From contig CAYWXV010000082.1 of the NCBI GenBank assembly GCA_964462535.1, positions 1-9,915 on the forward strand: DNA of 9,915 nucleotides, written 5' to 3'. The notes beneath the pieces were generated by a model. The model had not been told where the DNA came from. It ran no database searches and was given only the letters and a program-made list of their open reading frames with translations. Both the position numbers and the translations under genes were made by a program. Of this stretch, positions 6,754 to 9,915 are shown piece by piece (within the stretch, counting starts at the first letter, position 1; the number at the start of each line of letters is the position of its first letter). The stretch comes from CAYWXV01 sp964462535 (lineage in GTDB: Bacteria; Bacteroidota; Ignavibacteria; OLB7).

Positions 6754-7547
6754 GTGATCCGACCCTCCACAGATAAAGAGACGCTGAAGTCGATCATCGA
6801 AGCATTGATCTTCGCCAGTGAGGAGCCACTCCCCGGCCGCGCGATTGCCCGTCTGCTGAACGGCGATCGTGATGAGGAGTCACCCCCACTGGTGGAGGCG
6901 ATGGAGACGAACGGGTTTTCACATGCGGCAGAGACCGACGGCGAAGGCGATAGGGAAGCCAGTGAGAACCCGGATGAGCTGGCCGGGGCCATGGAGCAGG
7001 CTCGCTCACGTGGGAAGCGGCGCGGCATCGACCCCGGTATGATCGCCGAACTCGTCAGCGCGCTGAACGCCGACTACGAGGAGACAATGCGCTCCTTCCG
7101 GATCGTCGAGTATGCCGGTGGGTATCAATTCGCCACGCTACGCGACTTTGGCGAGTACGTCGCGTTGCTCTCTCGCGATAAGTCACGCCGCAGGCTGTCC
7201 GCAGCCGCGCTGGAAACGCTCGCAATTATCGCCTATCGACAGCCCGTCTCGAAGCCTGAGATCGAGGCCATCCGAGGGGTGAATTGCGATCAGGTGCTGG
7301 TGAATCTGATGGAGAAGAATCTTGTCACCATCACCGGTCGCGGCGAGGGTGTTGGCCGCCCGCTGCTCTATGGAACCACGGAAGACTTTCTCAGGACATT
7401 CGGTTTGAAGGGCTTGGGAGATCTCCCGAAGCTCCGCGAACTGGAGGAACTGATGGAGGACGATGCCTATCAGGCCGAACGAGCCGAGGTCATCACCATC
7501 AGTCCCGACACCGATGTCGAAGAGATTGAAGCCCGCGTCGGCGCCGC
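6754..7547 (+). CDS. scpB: Segregation and condensation protein B (ScpB), C-terminus lost in assembly gap
   Basis: ScpB is the winged-helix dimer that binds ScpA in the SMC-ScpAB condensin. A GTG start gives 264 residues before the gap. The first winged helix begins LKSIIEALIFASEEPLPGRAIARLL (11-35). A polar, Asp/Glu-rich insert of about 55-60 residues (about 37-92) follows, absent from typical ScpB. The fold then resumes with MIAELVSALNADYEE and AGGYQFATLRDFGEYV. The second winged helix is intact: RLSAAALETLAIIAYRQPVSKPEIEAIRGVN (147-177) and GRPLLYGTTEDFLRTFGLKGLGDLP (201-225). An acidic tail (227-262) leads to the run of Ns. The true stop lies in or beyond the gap and cannot be placed, because the gap length is nominal and the flanking 22-bp repeat unit is not a multiple of three. 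The gene follows scpA by 6 bp. Confidence 0.94.
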
Positions 7548-7647
7548 NNNNNNNNNNNNNNNNNNNNNNNNNNNNNNNNNNNNNNNNNNNNNNNNNNNNN
7601 NNNNNNNNNNNNNNNNNNNNNNNNNNNNNNNNNNNNNNNNNNNNNNN
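7548..7647. other. Assembly gap of 100 N
   Basis: Exactly 100 Ns, the conventional placeholder for a gap of unknown length. The right edge enters directly into a G-rich 22-bp tandem repeat, so the gap was probably caused by that repeat. The end of scpB is inside it, and a small gene could be hidden too. Confidence 0.97.
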
Positions 7648-7714
7648 GGCCGGGGGGGTGAGAGCCCGAGGCCGGGGGGGTGAGAGCCCGAGGCCGGGGG
7701 GGGTGAGAGCCCGG
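7648..7714. repeat. 22-bp G-rich tandem repeat at gap edge, three copies visible
   Basis: The unit is GGCC, a run of 7 G, then TGAGAGCCCGA. It is seen at 7648-7669, 7670-7691 and, with one extra G and a changed end, from 7692 to about 7714. More copies probably lie in the gap. Its reverse complement (a C-run, GGCC, TCGGGCTCTCA, a C-run) closely matches the C-rich core of the composite repeat at 3311-3340. Because 22 is not a multiple of three, the array reads in all three frames in turn. Confidence 0.9.
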
Positions 7715-7768
7715 GCCGCGGCGGCGATAGCCTCAAACAACGGACCACGAACAATTGACACCGCCCGT

Positions 7769-8371
7769 ATGCGTACACGCTACATATCCATCGCTCTCGT
7801 TGTGATCTCCGTTGCCCTGGTGGGATGTGGTGGGGTCGATGAGAAGACGAAGGCCGAGGCAAAGAAGGCCGGCATCAACGAGCAGGCCGCCGAAGAGCTG
7901 GCGAAGATGGAGATGACACCCGAGGAGGTGACCGCCATCGGAAAAGCCAAGAAGGCCGGCATCGACGACGCTTCAATCGTCAAGATGGTCTCGTCGCTCC
8001 ACAAACGCGATCTCCGTTTCGATATCGGTCTCGACCTGGAGTTGCTCGCCGGAATGGGAACCAATGCCACGACATTGACACAGCTCGTTGAGATCGGCGG
8101 CATCCCACGCATGACCGACGATCTTCGCGCATTGAAGGAGGCCGGCGTCGGCGATGTTTCTCTCATCGAAATCGCGAAGATTCGATTCGAACAGAAGAAG
8201 GAACTCCTCTCAGGCTCAGAGTACGCCCGACTCCGAGCCAACGGACTCTCCGATACCGGACTCCTCACATTCATTCGGAATGGCGGATCGGCACAGCAGC
8301 TCCAGGCGATCGCTCAGGATCTCGCCCTCGGAAAATCGGAGCAGGAGGCCTTGAAGAACGCCGGAATGTAG
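7769..8371 (+). CDS. Small lipoprotein with repeated AG-motif helices, unknown function
   Basis: This 200-residue protein starts at the ATG at 7769. Residues 1-20 are a lipoprotein signal (MRTRYISIALVVISVALVGC) with lipobox LVGC and Cys20 as the lipidation site. The mature part is helical and built from degenerate repeats of the form (K/R)xAG(I/V)xDxxΩxxΩΩ: AKKAGINEQAAEELAK (31-46), AKKAGIDDASIVKMVS (60-75), ALKEAGVGDVSLIEIAK (121-137) and LRANGLSDTGLLTFIR (155-170). It ends in a fifth half-motif, ALKNAGM. I do not recognise a named family; such short helix-turn-helix arrays may serve in protein binding or as an envelope scaffold. A longer in-frame reading from before the gap exists only because the Ns are open; the lipoprotein signal fixes the start. 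No Shine-Dalgarno sequence is visible. It lies 132 bp before the next exported-protein gene. Confidence 0.85.
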   Translation: MRTRYISIALVVISVALVGCGGVDEKTKAEAKKAGINEQAAEELAKMEMTPEEVTAIGKAKKAGIDDASIVKMVSSLHKRDLRFDIGLDLELLAGMGTNATTLTQLVEIGGIPRMTDDLRALKEAGVGDVSLIEIAKIRFEQKKELLSGSEYARLRANGLSDTGLLTFIRNGGSAQQLQAIAQDLALGKSEQEALKNAGM

Positions 8372-8480
8372 ACGGAAGAATGGGCGTGGCACGACGCGAC
8401 AATCGCGGCCCGGGTCACGGCCCGCATTCCGAAGCACAGACACTTGACCGACAACCAACACCAGTCAACTCCAGCCGCTG

Positions 8481-8501
8481 GTCTCCAGTCCCCAGTCCCT
8501 A
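8481..8501 (+). repeat. Three 7-bp units directly upstream of the last gene's ATG
   Basis: GTCTCCA, GTCCCCA and GTCCCTA follow each other with no spacing and end 2 bp before the ATG at 8504. They are pyrimidine-rich like the heptads before scpA, but have a different consensus. Confidence 0.5.
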
Positions 8502-8503
8502 CG

Positions 8504-9915
8504 ATGAAGCCCTACTTCCAATCGCTCCTCTTCTGGGGAGTGCTCTTCCTGTTCGCCCCGTCTCTTCTTCCAGCCCAGGGACCCGGTCGATGCGGTGAGC
8601 CGGAGCTCCGCCTCCGACCACGCAACTTCCTGGTCATCGATGCCAACACCGCAGCCCCGGTTGAGGGCCGTGCACGCTTTCGTTACGGCGAACGGATGAT
8701 GGTAGTCATCCGGAACATGAACCCGTTCCGCTATTCGTATCGAACGGGCAATTCCACCATGCCCCTCGCCGGGGCCATCCACTCCGACCTTCTCACGCCA
8801 ATCGGCAGCGACATCGAAGAGTATCGCGGTCCCGGCTCCACGTTCCCGTCCAGACGAATAGGTGCTTGCAGCGACACGGATCGACGTGGTGGCGCAGCGA
8901 TCCTCTCACGCATCGATCAGACGACCAAGGAGATCGACGCGGATCTGGAGGCGCTCCGGAAGCGTATTGCCGACGCCATCAAGGGGCACGACAATTTTCT
9001 AAAGCTCGTTTCCGGAGAGAAGGTCTACTGTGAGAAGGCGATGTATGAGTCGCGGCGGATCAGTACCATTTTGGATGAGCTGGCAAATCCTGCGGCAATG
9101 ATCAACGAGTTGGAACGTGTTGGGGACCGCGTCAACGGGCTGGGACGGCTGTATGATCTCCTGCTTGACTCGATGGCGCAGCGCCCCCGCTCATGCCGCG
9201 AGGACGTCCTTGCCCTGCAGCAGACGGAGACAGCCCGCATGCGCTCGAACGTCGGGACGGTCCTCTCGCTCATCAAGACCATAGCCGGACGGCGGCAGGC
9301 GTTTCTTGATCTGGCGGCGATAGTCGCGTCGGTCAATGAGAGTTCGTTCACCGGCGTGATAGAGCCGTTCGTTCCTGAAGGGGCGACGTCAATTACGGTG
9401 GAGGTGTTTCGGCGCGACCTGATGGTGAAGAATGCGTCGGAGGTGAAGATCGGGGACGTCAGGATCGATATCGACCGCCCGTCCCCCGTGTCGTTCTCGG
9501 CCGGATTGGGTCTGAGCACTGTGCGCGACACACGCCTCGGTATCGTTGACGGTCGCATACCGGGCAGCACCGACTCCCTGGGCGCCGTCTTCGGATACGA
9601 ACGCAACGTGGTCGGCATGCCGAATTTGATCGCGCTGCTGAATGTCCACTTTGCTCGTTGGACGGCCGGAGAATCGTTCGACCTGTCGATGGCCTTGAGC
9701 GCCGGAACGGTGTTGGAGAGCGATCTCTTCGAAGGGAATCCGGCCTACATTCTGGGTGGCACCTTCGGGATGCTGGACGACCGACTCCTGACAACGATCG
9801 GCATTCACTGGCGCCGGCAGGAAGTCTTATCAGGAGGGTTCAGCATCGGCGATCCCGTTCCCAGCGGACTCCGCACGATCCCAAGTGAACGGGACTACTC
9901 GGCAGGATTCATCTT
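8504..9915 (+). CDS. Secreted, probably outer-membrane beta-barrel protein of unknown family, C-terminus outside window
   Basis: I translated 470 codons from the ATG at 8504 to the window end with no stop. Residues 1-24 are a signal peptide (core SLLFWGVLFLFAPSLLPA, followed by Gln25). The N-terminal domain (about 30-125) contains MMVVIRNMNPFRYSYRT, a beta-rich 'NxNPF.Y' pattern. Residues about 130-280 are helical and probably coiled-coil (ILSRIDQTTKEIDADLEALR, then ISTILDELANPAAMINELER). From about 290 the sequence turns to alternating hydrophobic/polar strands (FSAGLGLSTV, LIALLNVHFARW, FDLSMALSAGTVLE, YILGGTFGMLDDRLLTTIGIHWR), as in outer-membrane barrels. Four Cys (30, 122, 176, 231) in the exported part could form two disulfides. 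No named family is recognised; the barrel call is inference from strand pattern. Confidence 0.82.
   Translation, partial: MKPYFQSLLFWGVLFLFAPSLLPAQGPGRCGEPELRLRPRNFLVIDANTAAPVEGRARFRYGERMMVVIRNMNPFRYSYRTGNSTMPLAGAIHSDLLTPIGSDIEEYRGPGSTFPSRRIGACSDTDRRGGAAILSRIDQTTKEIDADLEALRKRIADAIKGHDNFLKLVSGEKVYCEKAMYESRRISTILDELANPAAMINELERVGDRVNGLGRLYDLLLDSMAQRPRSCREDVLALQQTETARMRSNVGTVLSLIKTIAGRRQAFLDLAAIVASVNESSFTGVIEPFVPEGATSITVEVFRRDLMVKNASEVKIGDVRIDIDRPSPVSFSAGLGLSTVRDTRLGIVDGRIPGSTDSLGAVFGYERNVVGMPNLIALLNVHFARWTAGESFDLSMALSAGTVLESDLFEGNPAYILGGTFGMLDDRLLTTIGIHWRRQEVLSGGFSIGDPVPSGLRTIPSERDYSAGFI

Noticed and set aside
7755..7760. TTGACA before the lipoprotein gene.
   Set aside because: It is only 8 bp before the ATG, with no room for a -10 element.
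7463..8371. 302-codon frame joining the pre-gap sequence to the lipoprotein.
   Set aside because: It is continuous only through the Ns. Before the gap it is out of frame with scpB, and the lipoprotein signal defines the true start at 7769.
9025..9808. Minus-strand reading frames of 111-197 codons.
   Set aside because: They are antisense shadows of the exported-protein gene, which is open for 470 codons with a signal peptide.

Overview
This is a moderately GC-rich bacterial chromosomal window with nine protein genes, two of them cut by the window edges, plus repeat-filled intergenic regions and one 100-N assembly gap. Several signs point to the Bacteroidota/Chlorobiota (FCB) side of the tree. 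Almost no start codon has a Shine-Dalgarno sequence. Two exported proteins have signal peptides ending in Ala followed by Gln. An outer-membrane-like protein and a lipoprotein also occur. This placement is an inference; no rRNA or marker-gene comparison was possible.

Layout. Positions 1-1084 (minus) hold a secreted TPR plus alpha/beta-hydrolase esterase, truncated at the window start. It is divergent from nrfHA (1301-3219, plus), the membrane tetraheme quinol dehydrogenase NrfH and the pentaheme nitrite reductase NrfA. Together these form a respiratory complex that takes electrons from the quinone pool and reduces nitrite to ammonium. The NrfA is of the variant class in which the catalytic heme is bound by CxxCH rather than CxxCK. 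Positions 3220-3653 hold three tandem copies of a composite repeat: a C-rich core, a CTCTCA/TGAGAG hairpin and a run of degenerate 7-bp units. Positions 3645-4911 (minus) hold two overlapping genes for membrane proteins with bacterial PH (YdbS/YdbT-like) domains. A DinB-like/DUF1572 putative metalloenzyme (5053-5616, plus) follows, bracketed by two 40-bp direct repeats.

After a gene-free stretch of about 400 bp, a plus-strand cluster begins: scpA, then scpB (condensin partners for chromosome segregation), an assembly gap inside a 22-bp tandem repeat, a small lipoprotein with internal AG-motif repeats, and the first 470 codons of a secreted, probably outer-membrane protein of unknown family.

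The least ordinary content is the repeat landscape. The 22-bp tandem repeat next to the gap shares its core with the composite repeat 4 kb away, and the stop codons of two genes lie inside repeats. The His-ligated NrfA is the most notable enzyme. I see no CRISPR array, transposase, phage gene, toxin-antitoxin pair or recognisable defence system, and no tRNA or rRNA gene.
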